Shown in pieces: positions 43,150 through 50,843 of a stretch of 64,000 nt of DNA. The notes below the pieces were generated by a model. That model did no database searches. It saw only the letters and a program-made list of their open reading frames with translations, and was not told the DNA's origin. The stretch lies in the NCBI GenBank assembly GCA_009773355.1, contig WRPG01000012.1:1-64000 (forward strand). Direction: 5' to 3'. This stretch comes from Limisphaerales bacterium (lineage in GTDB: Bacteria > Verrucomicrobiota > Verrucomicrobiia > Limisphaerales > SXTU01). Position numbers and translations under genes: made by a program. Numbering within the stretch: position 1 is the stretch's first letter; each line of letters starts with the position of its first letter.

Positions 43150-43920
43150 ATGGCAAGAGGCAAGCCCTGGACGCGCGACGAGTTAATTGTTGCGATGAAT
43201 CTCTACTGCAAGCTGCCGTTCGGGCAGCTTCACCAGAAGAATCCCGTCGTCATCCATCTCGCCGAGAAGCTCGACCGGACTTCCGGAAGCGTGGCGATGA
43301 AACTCTGCAACCTGGCTTCACTCGACCCGGTTCATCAGGCGCGTGGCGTAAGCGGGCTGACCGGAGCAAGTCAGGCTGACCGGGAAGTGTGGGCTGAATT
43401 CCATCAGGATTGGGAACGGCTCGGCTTCGAGAGCGAGAGACTGACTGCCGCGCTGGAAGGCACCGCAGTTGAGAAGCTCGCCGAAATAGACGAAACGGAA
43501 CTGCCACGAGAGGGCAAGGAGCGGGAGCGATTGGTGATGCAGCGGGTCAACCAACACTTCTTCCGGGCAACCGTGCTCGCGGCATACAACGGCAAGTGCT
43601 GCATCACCGGACTGGAAGTTCGCGACCTGCTCGTCGCGAGCCACGTTGTGCCCTGGTCGGCGGACAAGGTGAACAGGATGAATCCACGAAACGGGCTTTG
43701 CCTGAACGCGCTCCACGACCGCGCGTTTGACCGTGGCCTAATCACTCTAACGCTCGATTTGAAGGTCGAAGTTTCGGCGCGGATGAAGAGGGCGCAGCCG
43801 AGTGCGGCGCGCTTTTGGATTACGGAATTCGACGGCGCACCAATCGCGATGCCTGAGAGGTTCGCTCCTGACCCGAATCTCATCGCCTGGCATCGTGAGA
43901 ACGTCTTCAACCGGCTTTGA
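43150..43920 (+). CDS. HNH endonuclease, probable restriction enzyme
   Basis: A 256-residue protein. The N-terminal part (KPWTRDELIVAMNLYCKLPF) is a DNA-binding-like helical region. The C-terminal HNH domain of the HNH_2 type has CCITGLEVRDLLVASHVVPW and NPRNGLCLNALHDRAFDRG, with the His, Asn and His of the beta-beta-alpha metal finger. Position after the methylase and the DUF3427-like gene argues that it is the restriction partner. Confidence 0.85.
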   Translation: MARGKPWTRDELIVAMNLYCKLPFGQLHQKNPVVIHLAEKLDRTSGSVAMKLCNLASLDPVHQARGVSGLTGASQADREVWAEFHQDWERLGFESERLTAALEGTAVEKLAEIDETELPREGKERERLVMQRVNQHFFRATVLAAYNGKCCITGLEVRDLLVASHVVPWSADKVNRMNPRNGLCLNALHDRAFDRGLITLTLDLKVEVSARMKRAQPSAARFWITEFDGAPIAMPERFAPDPNLIAWHRENVFNRL

Positions 43921-43925
43921 ATCCG

Positions 43926-44153
43926 CTACAAGCCTGCTGTGGTGAGCAGGACTCCGGTTTCGATATGTAAGGCTTTGGCGATTGCCGCCAGTTCCAGCAC
44001 CGTCACTTCCGCTTCGCCTGCTTCCAGTCTTTCGAGGCAGTCGAGTTTGATTCCCGACTTCTTTGCCAACGCCGCAGTGGTCATTCCTGCTTTGGAGCGC
44101 AGCTTGGAGATAGACTTGCCGAGCGCGATGAGCGGGTTCTTGGACTTTGCCAT
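43926..44153 (-). CDS. Small XRE-family DNA-binding protein
   Basis: A 75-residue protein with a helix-turn-helix (LRSKAGMTTAALAKKSGIKL, then CLERLEAGEAEVTVLELAAI). It is convergent with the HNH gene, 5 bases apart, and divergent from the next gene. It could repress part of the island or be an orphan antitoxin-like regulator. Confidence 0.8.
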   Translation of the reverse strand: MAKSKNPLIALGKSISKLRSKAGMTTAALAKKSGIKLDCLERLEAGEAEVTVLELAAIAKALHIETGVLLTTAGL

Positions 44154-44275
44154 GCGTTCATCTCAACCTGGTTCGACTCCGAAAGCAATTGGATGACGCC
44201 GTGGCCGCCTTCGCCAAGAAACTCGCGCTGCGCGAAAAGTTCACCGAGGCGTTGCAGCCGAAGGAGGGCAAATGA
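44147..44275 (+). pseudogene. Possible remnant or short ORF ahead of the 238-residue gene
   Basis: A frame ending at the TGA 44273-44275 encodes LVRLRKQLDDAVAAFAKKLA and EKFTEALQPKEGK, coding-like in composition, and its stop overlaps the next ATG as ATGA. No good start or complete domain is visible and the 5' part overlaps the divergent XRE gene. It is probably the tail of a deleted gene that was coupled to the next one. Confidence 0.35.
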
Positions 44276-44988
44276 AAGCCGCGCGCCTCAACGAAAGTGG
44301 GATCGCGACCTTTGCCGGCTGGATTGAAACGGTGAAGGCGGGCGGAGCCATCAAAGCGCCGCTGTCGCTGCTCACTGACCCGGCCGCGACGGAGCCATTG
44401 GGCGTGGAACTGGAAGTGGAGGCCCGCGCCTTCGCGAACCGGTTCGAGGCGGCGGAGTATCTGCACACGCGTTTCACCGCCGCCGGGCTGACCGACGTGG
44501 AGCGCGACCGGGGACTGTGGGCGTGGCTGTCTTTGTTCTACTTCGATGCGGTCTGTCCAGCCGGCAAGGGCGGCGTGCGGAAGCCCGGTGCCCTTGCCCG
44601 TCATGTGTCCGAGCCGGGAAATTTTCAGCGCTACTACCGGCACCTGCTCGCCGGCCCGTATCGCATCTTCCGCGCGCACCGCGAAAATCCCAAGCTCGCC
44701 TTCGCCCTGCTTTGCCAGCCGTTGGAGGCTCCGGGTGACGTGGTGGAGCAACTGGCCTCGCGCCAGGAGGTCGTCACAAATCCCGGCATCCTCGCGCTGG
44801 CGACCAAGCTGTATGTGGACACGACCACGCAACGTCTCAAGCGCGGCGCGGGCGGCAAATCCAGCGGCTCCGCCCGTCGGCTCACCGATGTCATCGAGCA
44901 ATTCGACCTGACTTGGGACCTCTACGCCTCCACCGGGGAAGAACTCGCGGCGGTCATGCCCAAGGAGTTCGCAAAGTTTCTGAAGTGA
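44272..44988 (+). CDS. Conserved protein of unknown function, perhaps DUF6339-like
   Basis: A 238-residue soluble protein with ERDRGLWAWLSLFYFD, RYYRHLLAGPYRIFRAHREN and EVVTNPGILALATKLYVD. I recall such proteins (DUF6339-like) beside cytosine methylases, where they may be part of restriction or repair modules, but cannot assign a reaction. The start overlaps the stop of a short upstream frame. Confidence 0.65.
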   Translation: MKAARLNESGIATFAGWIETVKAGGAIKAPLSLLTDPAATEPLGVELEVEARAFANRFEAAEYLHTRFTAAGLTDVERDRGLWAWLSLFYFDAVCPAGKGGVRKPGALARHVSEPGNFQRYYRHLLAGPYRIFRAHRENPKLAFALLCQPLEAPGDVVEQLASRQEVVTNPGILALATKLYVDTTTQRLKRGAGGKSSGSARRLTDVIEQFDLTWDLYASTGEELAAVMPKEFAKFLK

Positions 44989-45021
44989 TGAGCCTGGCAG
45001 ACATGAGCCGGGCAGACCGGG

Positions 45022-45462
45022 TTATTCTTCTTTGCGACCCCGAATGATTTTATGCGTGCCGTCCGGGAGCAGCACCTCGGCCACGATGGGCGACCGATTT
45101 CCGCGGAGGGCATCGCAAATCCGACGGCGCAATTCCGCAAAGGGGATGCGCGCGTATTTCTCGCCGGTGAGCATCAGCAGCGGGCTGATGTATTCCTGCC
45201 CGCTGCGCGGCGTGCCCTTGAGCGAGTATTCAGTGACGAAAACCACCGCCCGGTTGAAAGGAGCGTCGCCGTCCGCGTCGGTTTGAACCGGCGGCGGAAG
45301 GAAGGCCGCGTAAGGGTCGCCGTCCTCGTAGCCGCAGCCGGGCGTGGGCGAACCGATGTGTGGCGGGACAGCCTGCGCAGTAACTTCAATCCAATCGCAG
45401 CCGAGATGCTCGTCCCCCTCCTTCGGAAATTTCAGCTTCCACAGCGTGGCGTAAATGCTCAT
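45022..45462 (-). CDS. Conserved hypothetical protein in the R-M island
   Basis: A 146-residue protein (SIYATLWKLKFPKEGDEHLG, VPPHIGSPTPGCGYEDGDPY, GTPRSGQEYISPLLMLTGE). It looks like a family of single-domain proteins scattered in bacteria with no known function. It is convergent with the 238-residue gene. No signal or membrane segment. Confidence 0.7.
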   Translation of the reverse strand: MSIYATLWKLKFPKEGDEHLGCDWIEVTAQAVPPHIGSPTPGCGYEDGDPYAAFLPPPVQTDADGDAPFNRAVVFVTEYSLKGTPRSGQEYISPLLMLTGEKYARIPFAELRRRICDALRGNRSPIVAEVLLPDGTHKIIRGRKEE

Positions 45463-45534
45463 GGAATAGGCGTAGCGGTTCTCCCTCGTCCCGACGAGCG
45501 GGAAACGTGACGAACATCATGAGATGTCTTCGAC

Positions 45535-45578
45535 TCCTCACCCCAAACCCTCTCCTCGACCGAGGAGGAGAGGGAGAA
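45535..45578. repeat. CTCACCCTCTCC foldback, copy 2
   Basis: CTCACCCCAAACCCTCTCC, TCGACCG centre, then GGAGGAGAGGGAGAAGG. It is similar to 40556-40599 and lies in the space before vsr. Confidence 0.6.
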
Positions 45579-45684
45579 GGCTTTGCGGCCCTTGCGCCAT
45601 TTTGCGGCAAGTGAATCCGTGTGCATCCCGCCTTCACACGTTTCGGCGTGGCGAGCGGTGTCCATCCGTGGTTAAACACTCCCC

Positions 45685-46233
45685 ATGCCTGACGTTTTCA
45701 CCAAGGCCAAGCGGAGCGACGTGATGTCCCGCATCCGGTCGCGGGGGAACCGGGCCACGGAGCTGGCGCTGGCGCGGGTGTTCCGCGCGCACGGGATCAC
45801 GGGATGGCGGAGGCATCTGAAGTTGAGAGTGGGGGAGTTGAGAGTTGAGAGTCGGAGACGGGCGCGTCCGTCCGGCCTTGCCTCTCAACCCTCAACTTTC
45901 AACGCTCAACTCACCGTCCGTCCCGACTTCGTCTTCCCCAAGCTCAAGCTCGCGGTGTTCGTGGACGGCTGCTTCTGGCACGCGTGCCCGAGGCATTGCC
46001 GGATGCCGGCGGGCAACCGGGCGTTCTGGCGCGCGAAGCTGGCGCGCAATCAGACCCGCGACCGGCTGGTGACGCGCACGCTGCGCAAGGCCGGCTGGCG
46101 GGTGCTGCGGATTTGGGAACACGCCTTGCGGCGGGCCACCATGAAACGCGGAGGGCGGAGGGCGGAACGCGGAGTGGAACGGCTGGTGGAACTGTGGCGC
46201 ACTGCAAAAAGCGTTGCGCCGAAGAAACGGTAG
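45685..46233 (+). CDS. vsr: Vsr-like very-short-patch repair endonuclease, with in-frame insertions
   Basis: A 182-residue protein; the family is usually near 140-150. SDVMSRIRSRGNRATELALA, RPDFVFPKLKLAVFVDGCFW (catalytic Asp, zinc-site region), AFWRAKLARNQTRDR and GWRVLRIWEHALR match Vsr, which nicks at T-G mismatches left by deaminated 5-methylcytosine. About 30 residues between RRHLKL and RPDFVF have no family counterpart and are encoded by a 91-nt foldback; the C-terminal KRGGRRAERGV is encoded by a GCGGA repeat. The Dcm-like methylase nearby makes a Vsr partner sensible. Confidence 0.88.
   Translation: MPDVFTKAKRSDVMSRIRSRGNRATELALARVFRAHGITGWRRHLKLRVGELRVESRRRARPSGLASQPSTFNAQLTVRPDFVFPKLKLAVFVDGCFWHACPRHCRMPAGNRAFWRAKLARNQTRDRLVTRTLRKAGWRVLRIWEHALRRATMKRGGRRAERGVERLVELWRTAKSVAPKKR
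45821..45911. repeat. 91-nt foldback inside vsr
   Basis: Left arm 45821-45851 is built of GTTGAGAG units; right arm 45882-45911 is its imperfect inverted copy (CTCTCAACCCTCAACTTTC and on). The element keeps the reading frame open and replaces the short loop expected before the RPDFVF motif. Confidence 0.85.
46146..46175 (+). repeat. GCGGAG-type repeat inside vsr
   Basis: A 30-base run of GCGGAGG and GCGGAACGCGGAGT units, in frame near the 3' end of vsr. The last 14 bases are identical to 3355-3368 in the paaK-like gene. Confidence 0.7.
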
Positions 46234-46252
46234 CGGCCAGCATCCTCCCACC

Positions 46253-47533
46253 ATGATTCCACCAGCCCTCACGCGGCGTTCCTTTCTAAAGACTTCCACC
46301 GTCTTGGCCGGCACCGCGCCGATGTTCGTCGCATCGTTGTCGGCGCAGGCGGCCGCAGCCAAGGGGCCGCTGATGGCCTACGTGGGCACGTTCAGTTCCC
46401 CGTTGACCGATGTGCTGCCGACGCAGGTGGATTTGCCGCCGGGCAACGGGCGCGGCATCCACTTGTTTCAGGTGGACCGCACCACCGGGGCGTTGACGCC
46501 GGCCGGCGTGCAGCAAATGGGCACCAGCCCGAGCTGCCTCGCCGTCAACGCCGCCGGGACGCGCCTGTATTCGGCGAATGAGACGGACCGCGTGGGCGGA
46601 ACGAGCGAAGGCTCGGTGAGCGCCTTCGCCATCAACCGGGCGGACGGGCAGTTGAAGCTCATGAACACGGTCAAGTCCGGCGGCGCGGGGCCGACGTATG
46701 TGAGCATTCATCCGTCGGGGAAGTTCGTGCTGGTGGCGAATTACTTCGGCGGCTCGGTGGCGGTGCTGCCCATCCAGCCCAACGGCAGCCTCGGGGCCGC
46801 GACCGACGTGAAGAACGACGCGGGCACGGTGGGCCCGCGCAAGGCCACCAACGCCCCGCCGGGCAGCTTCGCCTTCAGCGGGCACGACCGCACGCACGCG
46901 CACATGATCGAGGCCGACCCGTCGGGGCGCTTCGTGCTGCATGTGGACCTGGGTCTGGACAAGATCTTCGTCTGGAAGTTCGATGACCGCGCGGGCGTGC
47001 TGACGCCGGGCGATCCGCCGTCGGTCTCGCTGCCACCGGGCGACGGGCCGCGGCACTTTTATTTTCACCCGAATGGCCGCTGGCTCTACTCGTTGCAGGA
47101 GGAAGGCTCGACCATCGTGCTGTTTGACTACGACTCCGCGAAGGGCCGGCTGGCCGCGCGCCAGACCCTTTCCAGCCTGCCGCCGGGGTTTGCCGGCAGC
47201 AATTTCTGCTCGGAGATCATGGTGTCCGCCGACGGCCGGTTCGTTTACGCGGGCAACCGCCTGCACGACAGCATCGGCATCTTTGCCGTCGGCGGCGACG
47301 GCACGCTGAAGTTTGTGGCGGAGGAATGGACGCGCGGAAATTATCCGCGCAGCTTCAACTTCGACCCGACCGGGAACTTCCTCTACTCGTGCAATCAGCG
47401 CGCGGACAACCTCGCCGCCTTCCGCGTGGACAAAAAGACCGGCGGCCTGAAGTTCACCGGCCACTACACGCCCGTGGGCAATCCCTCGATCATCGTCTTC
47501 CTCGACCTCGCCGCCACGCCGGCGAAGAAGTGA
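46253..47533 (+). CDS. Tat-exported lactonase-family propeller
   Basis: A 426-residue protein with a twin-arginine signal (LTRRSFLKTSTVLAG). The seven-bladed 6-phosphogluconolactonase-like propeller shows TSPSCLAVNAAGTRLYSANE, GGAGPTYVSIHPSGKFVLVA, DGPRHFYFHPNGRWLYSLQE and GNYPRSFNFDPTGNFLYSCN. Because it is exported, its substrate is probably a sugar lactone rather than 6-phosphogluconolactone. The ATG at 46253 begins the Tat signal. Confidence 0.9.
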   Translation: MIPPALTRRSFLKTSTVLAGTAPMFVASLSAQAAAAKGPLMAYVGTFSSPLTDVLPTQVDLPPGNGRGIHLFQVDRTTGALTPAGVQQMGTSPSCLAVNAAGTRLYSANETDRVGGTSEGSVSAFAINRADGQLKLMNTVKSGGAGPTYVSIHPSGKFVLVANYFGGSVAVLPIQPNGSLGAATDVKNDAGTVGPRKATNAPPGSFAFSGHDRTHAHMIEADPSGRFVLHVDLGLDKIFVWKFDDRAGVLTPGDPPSVSLPPGDGPRHFYFHPNGRWLYSLQEEGSTIVLFDYDSAKGRLAARQTLSSLPPGFAGSNFCSEIMVSADGRFVYAGNRLHDSIGIFAVGGDGTLKFVAEEWTRGNYPRSFNFDPTGNFLYSCNQRADNLAAFRVDKKTGGLKFTGHYTPVGNPSIIVFLDLAATPAKK

Positions 47534-47556
47534 CGCGATCTCGCCCGAGCGTTTCC

Positions 47557-48654
47557 ATGACCCGACGAAAGTTCATCCAGAGTGGAGTGGCGGCTGGCTT
47601 GGGCACACCCGTGCTCGCTGCGCTGCAACCGGAGCGGCTGGCGGCGGCAGTCGAAGCGCTGTCTCGGGCCACCGCCCAAGGTCAGATCGCCGCCGCCGTG
47701 ATGCATGTGGTGCAGCGCGACGCCACGTTCACCCGGGCGTTCGGAAAGGCGCAGACCGAGCACGCGATGTTTCTGCTGGGTTCCATCTCCAAGCCGATGA
47801 ACGTGACGGCGCTGATGGCGCTGTTCGAGCGCGGCGCGTTCAAGCTGGCGGATCCGGTGCGGAAGTTCATCCCGCAGTTCCAGGGCGGCGGCCGCGACCA
47901 GGTGACGATGCAGCACTTGCTGACGCACGTCTCGGGCTTGCCGGACCAGTTGGCGACGAACGATGACCTGCGGCGCAAGCACGCACCGCTCGCCGAGTTC
48001 GTCGAGCACGCCATCCGCACGCCGCTGCAATTTGCGCCTGGCACGAAGTATCAGTATTCGAGCATGGCCATCCTGCTGGCGACGCGCGTGGCGGAACTCA
48101 TCAGCGGGACGGACATTCTCACCCTCGTGGACCGCACGGTGTTCCAGCCGCTCAAGATGCGGCACTCGGCCCAGGGGCTGGGGCGGTTCAAGCTGGAGGA
48201 CATGGTGCCGTGCCAGACCGACCGCGCGGCACCGGAGGCGGGCGGCGGCGATCCCAACGCGAAGAACTGGGATTGGAACAGTCCCTACTGGCGGAAGCTG
48301 GGCGCGCCTTGGGGCGGCACCCATGCCTCCGCGCCAGATGTCGCGAGATTCCTGGCGGAGTTCCTGAACGAGACCGGAGCCGCCCTCAAACCGGAGACGG
48401 CGCGGCTGATGGTGCGGAACCACAATCCACCGGGCCTGACTCCGCGCGGCCTGGCGCTGAATGTCGGCGCATTGGCCGGCAGCAAGGGATGTTCGGAGAA
48501 GACGTTCGGTCACACCGGTTCGACCGGGACCATCGCCTGGGCCGACCCGGCGACGCAGACGATCTGCGTCGTGCTGACCTCGCTCCCCGCGCGGGCCGTG
48601 ACGCCGCATCCGCGCGATCTCGCGGCCAACGCCGTCGCCGCCGCAGCCCGGTAG
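47557..48654 (+). CDS. Secreted serine hydrolase (beta-lactamase/class C family)
   Basis: A 365-residue protein with a twin-arginine-like leader (TRRKFIQSGVAAG). The S-x-x-K motif is SISK in LLGSISKPMNV, the Tyr motif YQYSSMA, and HTGSTG takes the place of KTG. Members are esterases, D-aminopeptidases or penicillin-binding-like enzymes. It starts 23 bases after the lactonase stop, so the two are likely cotranscribed. Confidence 0.88.
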   Translation: MTRRKFIQSGVAAGLGTPVLAALQPERLAAAVEALSRATAQGQIAAAVMHVVQRDATFTRAFGKAQTEHAMFLLGSISKPMNVTALMALFERGAFKLADPVRKFIPQFQGGGRDQVTMQHLLTHVSGLPDQLATNDDLRRKHAPLAEFVEHAIRTPLQFAPGTKYQYSSMAILLATRVAELISGTDILTLVDRTVFQPLKMRHSAQGLGRFKLEDMVPCQTDRAAPEAGGGDPNAKNWDWNSPYWRKLGAPWGGTHASAPDVARFLAEFLNETGAALKPETARLMVRNHNPPGLTPRGLALNVGALAGSKGCSEKTFGHTGSTGTIAWADPATQTICVVLTSLPARAVTPHPRDLAANAVAAAAR

Positions 48655-48784
48655 CGGGCCTTGCCCCTCGCCCATGCGGCAAGCCAGTCCTCGGGCGAGG
48701 CGAGGGATTTTGGCGGCAGAGATTGCTGGTTCGGCGGCGCCGAAGATTCTACGTTCTCAACCCAGCACCCAACCTTCACGCGCC

Positions 48785-50830
48785 ATGAAACCCGGCATCA
48801 CCATCTTCATCACGGCCATTTGCGCGTCGCTGGCGGGCAACACGCTCGCCCAAACCCACCGTTCACACCCGCCGATGCGCCCGCTGCCGCAGGCGGTGAA
48901 GTCGCCGCTTGCCGCCGGCCCGAAGCACTTCGTGGATGCCGCACGCGGCAACGATGCGAATGCCGGCTCCCAAGCCGCCCCGTGGAAATCGCTCGAGCAC
49001 GCCACGCGGCAACTGAAACCCGGCGACACGCTCTACCTGCGCGGCGGCGCTTACTCCGAGAAGGTCTCGCTCACGCGCTCGGGCACGACGAACGCGCCCA
49101 TCACCATCGCGTCGTTTCCCGGCGAACTGGCGGTGATTGACGGCGGCTTGCGCGAGTTCCTCGACAGCCCGGCGACGAGCTGGGAGCCGTTCGCGGGCGG
49201 CGCGGCGGGCGAGTTCGTTTCCACCAAGACTTACTTCGGCGCGGATGACCGGCGCGCACCGACCCAGTTTCTCCCGGCGTCGTGGGAGCCGATGTGGGGC
49301 ATCGAGGACGAGCGGCCGCTGGTGCTCGGTCACTTCGCGGACTCGATGGTGCCGCTGCATGGCTACCGCAACCTTGTGGACCTCCGCGCGACGAATGAGT
49401 TCTGGATTGGCGGCAAGAAGGACAAGGACACGGGCTTTTACTGCGGGCCGGGCCTGTGGTTCAACCGCGCGACGGGCCGCATCCACATCCGTCTCGCGCA
49501 TCACACGCTGCCGGGCCTCGGCGACCGCGCGTATCGCGGCGAGACGGACCCGCGCAAGCTGCCGCTCGTCGTCGCCGCCGGCTTCGGCGACGACGTGCTG
49601 CGCGTGAACGGCGTGAAGCACGTTCGCCTGCACGGCCTCGTCCTGCGCGGCGCGACGGGCAGCCCGATGATTCACGTTTACGGCTCGCAGCACATCGAGT
49701 TGGACCACGTCACGGTCTTCGGCGGTTTCCCGGCGCTGCTGGTGAACGCCTCGCAGAACCTCCGCGTGACGCACTCGGCGTTTCGCGGCAACGCCGCGCC
49801 ATGGACGGGCCGCTCGCACATGAAGTATCGCGGCACGGCGTCGTATCAAATCGTGCTGCGCAACGAGCAGCCGGGGAACGAGAACCTTGAGTTCGCCCAC
49901 TGCGAGTTCACCGACGACCACGACTTCGCCTTCTTCCGCTACGCGAAGAACCTTCAGTTCCACCACAACTTCGTGGACAACTTCAACGACGACGGGATGG
50001 AGTGCGGCGCGAAGCTGCGCAGCCACACCATCTACATCCACCAGAACCGCATCGGCGCGTGCCTCGGCGTCTTCCAGCAGCACGAGATTGAGAAGGACGA
50101 GTCGCCGGTGGACCACGACCCGAAGGCCGGCGTGTTCATCTTCCGCAACGTCTTCGATTTCCGCGCGGGCGTTTACTACCAGTCGCCCGCGCAGCCGGAC
50201 CCGACCGGCGCGTTCCTCCGGCACGAGGGCCATCTCGCCAGCGACCACGGTTCGCCCACCTGGCCGGTGATGCGCGTGTATCACAACACCTTCCTCCGCC
50301 GCACGCCGACCTACCGCGACTACTTCCTGTTCGGTCTAGGCGCGCAAGGACTGCGGCACACGGAGCGCGACGTGTTCAACAACCTGTTCGTGCAAATCGA
50401 GAAGGTCCCCGGCACCGGCTTCGCCGGCATTAAGGAGCCGGGCAACGTGCGCGCGGGCGGCAACCTCCTGTGGGGGGTGAAGGACGGGCCGGCGCTCACG
50501 GGCGACCCGTTCGCGAAGTTCCGTGCGTCGCCGCTCTTCACCGCGAGCAAGAAGTTCTACGAGCCGGGCCTGACCACGCACGACCGCGTGGCCGACCCGA
50601 AGTTCGTCAGCCTATCCGCCGACTATTCCCTCCCCGTGGACCTTCGCCTCCAACTCGGCAGCCCGGCGGCCAATGCCGGGCAGTCAGTCCAGACCGAGTG
50701 GCCTGACCCACTTCGCGCCGCTGATCGGCACGCACCCGACATCGGCGCGCTGCCGCTCGGCGTCGCGCCGTGGGGCGTGGGCGTGGACGGACGGATTCCG
50801 CTTTTTGGTGAAGCGCGCCTGGCCAAGTGA
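48785..50830 (+). CDS. Secreted right-handed beta-helix protein (pectate-lyase-like)
   Basis: A 681-residue protein with a signal peptide (IFITAICASLAGNTLA). FVDAARGNDANAGSQAAPWK and LKPGDTLYLRGGAYSEKVSL are the usual opening of DUF1565/pectate-lyase-like beta helices. Repeated parallel-coil segments follow (GVKHVRLHGLVLRGATGSPM, SQHIELDHVTVFGG, NLEFAHCEFTDDHDF). It probably binds or cleaves an acidic polysaccharide. The ATG at 48785 begins the signal. Confidence 0.87.
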   Translation: MKPGITIFITAICASLAGNTLAQTHRSHPPMRPLPQAVKSPLAAGPKHFVDAARGNDANAGSQAAPWKSLEHATRQLKPGDTLYLRGGAYSEKVSLTRSGTTNAPITIASFPGELAVIDGGLREFLDSPATSWEPFAGGAAGEFVSTKTYFGADDRRAPTQFLPASWEPMWGIEDERPLVLGHFADSMVPLHGYRNLVDLRATNEFWIGGKKDKDTGFYCGPGLWFNRATGRIHIRLAHHTLPGLGDRAYRGETDPRKLPLVVAAGFGDDVLRVNGVKHVRLHGLVLRGATGSPMIHVYGSQHIELDHVTVFGGFPALLVNASQNLRVTHSAFRGNAAPWTGRSHMKYRGTASYQIVLRNEQPGNENLEFAHCEFTDDHDFAFFRYAKNLQFHHNFVDNFNDDGMECGAKLRSHTIYIHQNRIGACLGVFQQHEIEKDESPVDHDPKAGVFIFRNVFDFRAGVYYQSPAQPDPTGAFLRHEGHLASDHGSPTWPVMRVYHNTFLRRTPTYRDYFLFGLGAQGLRHTERDVFNNLFVQIEKVPGTGFAGIKEPGNVRAGGNLLWGVKDGPALTGDPFAKFRASPLFTASKKFYEPGLTTHDRVADPKFVSLSADYSLPVDLRLQLGSPAANAGQSVQTEWPDPLRAADRHAPDIGALPLGVAPWGVGVDGRIPLFGEARLAK

Positions 50831-50843
50831 TACCAACTGGCCC

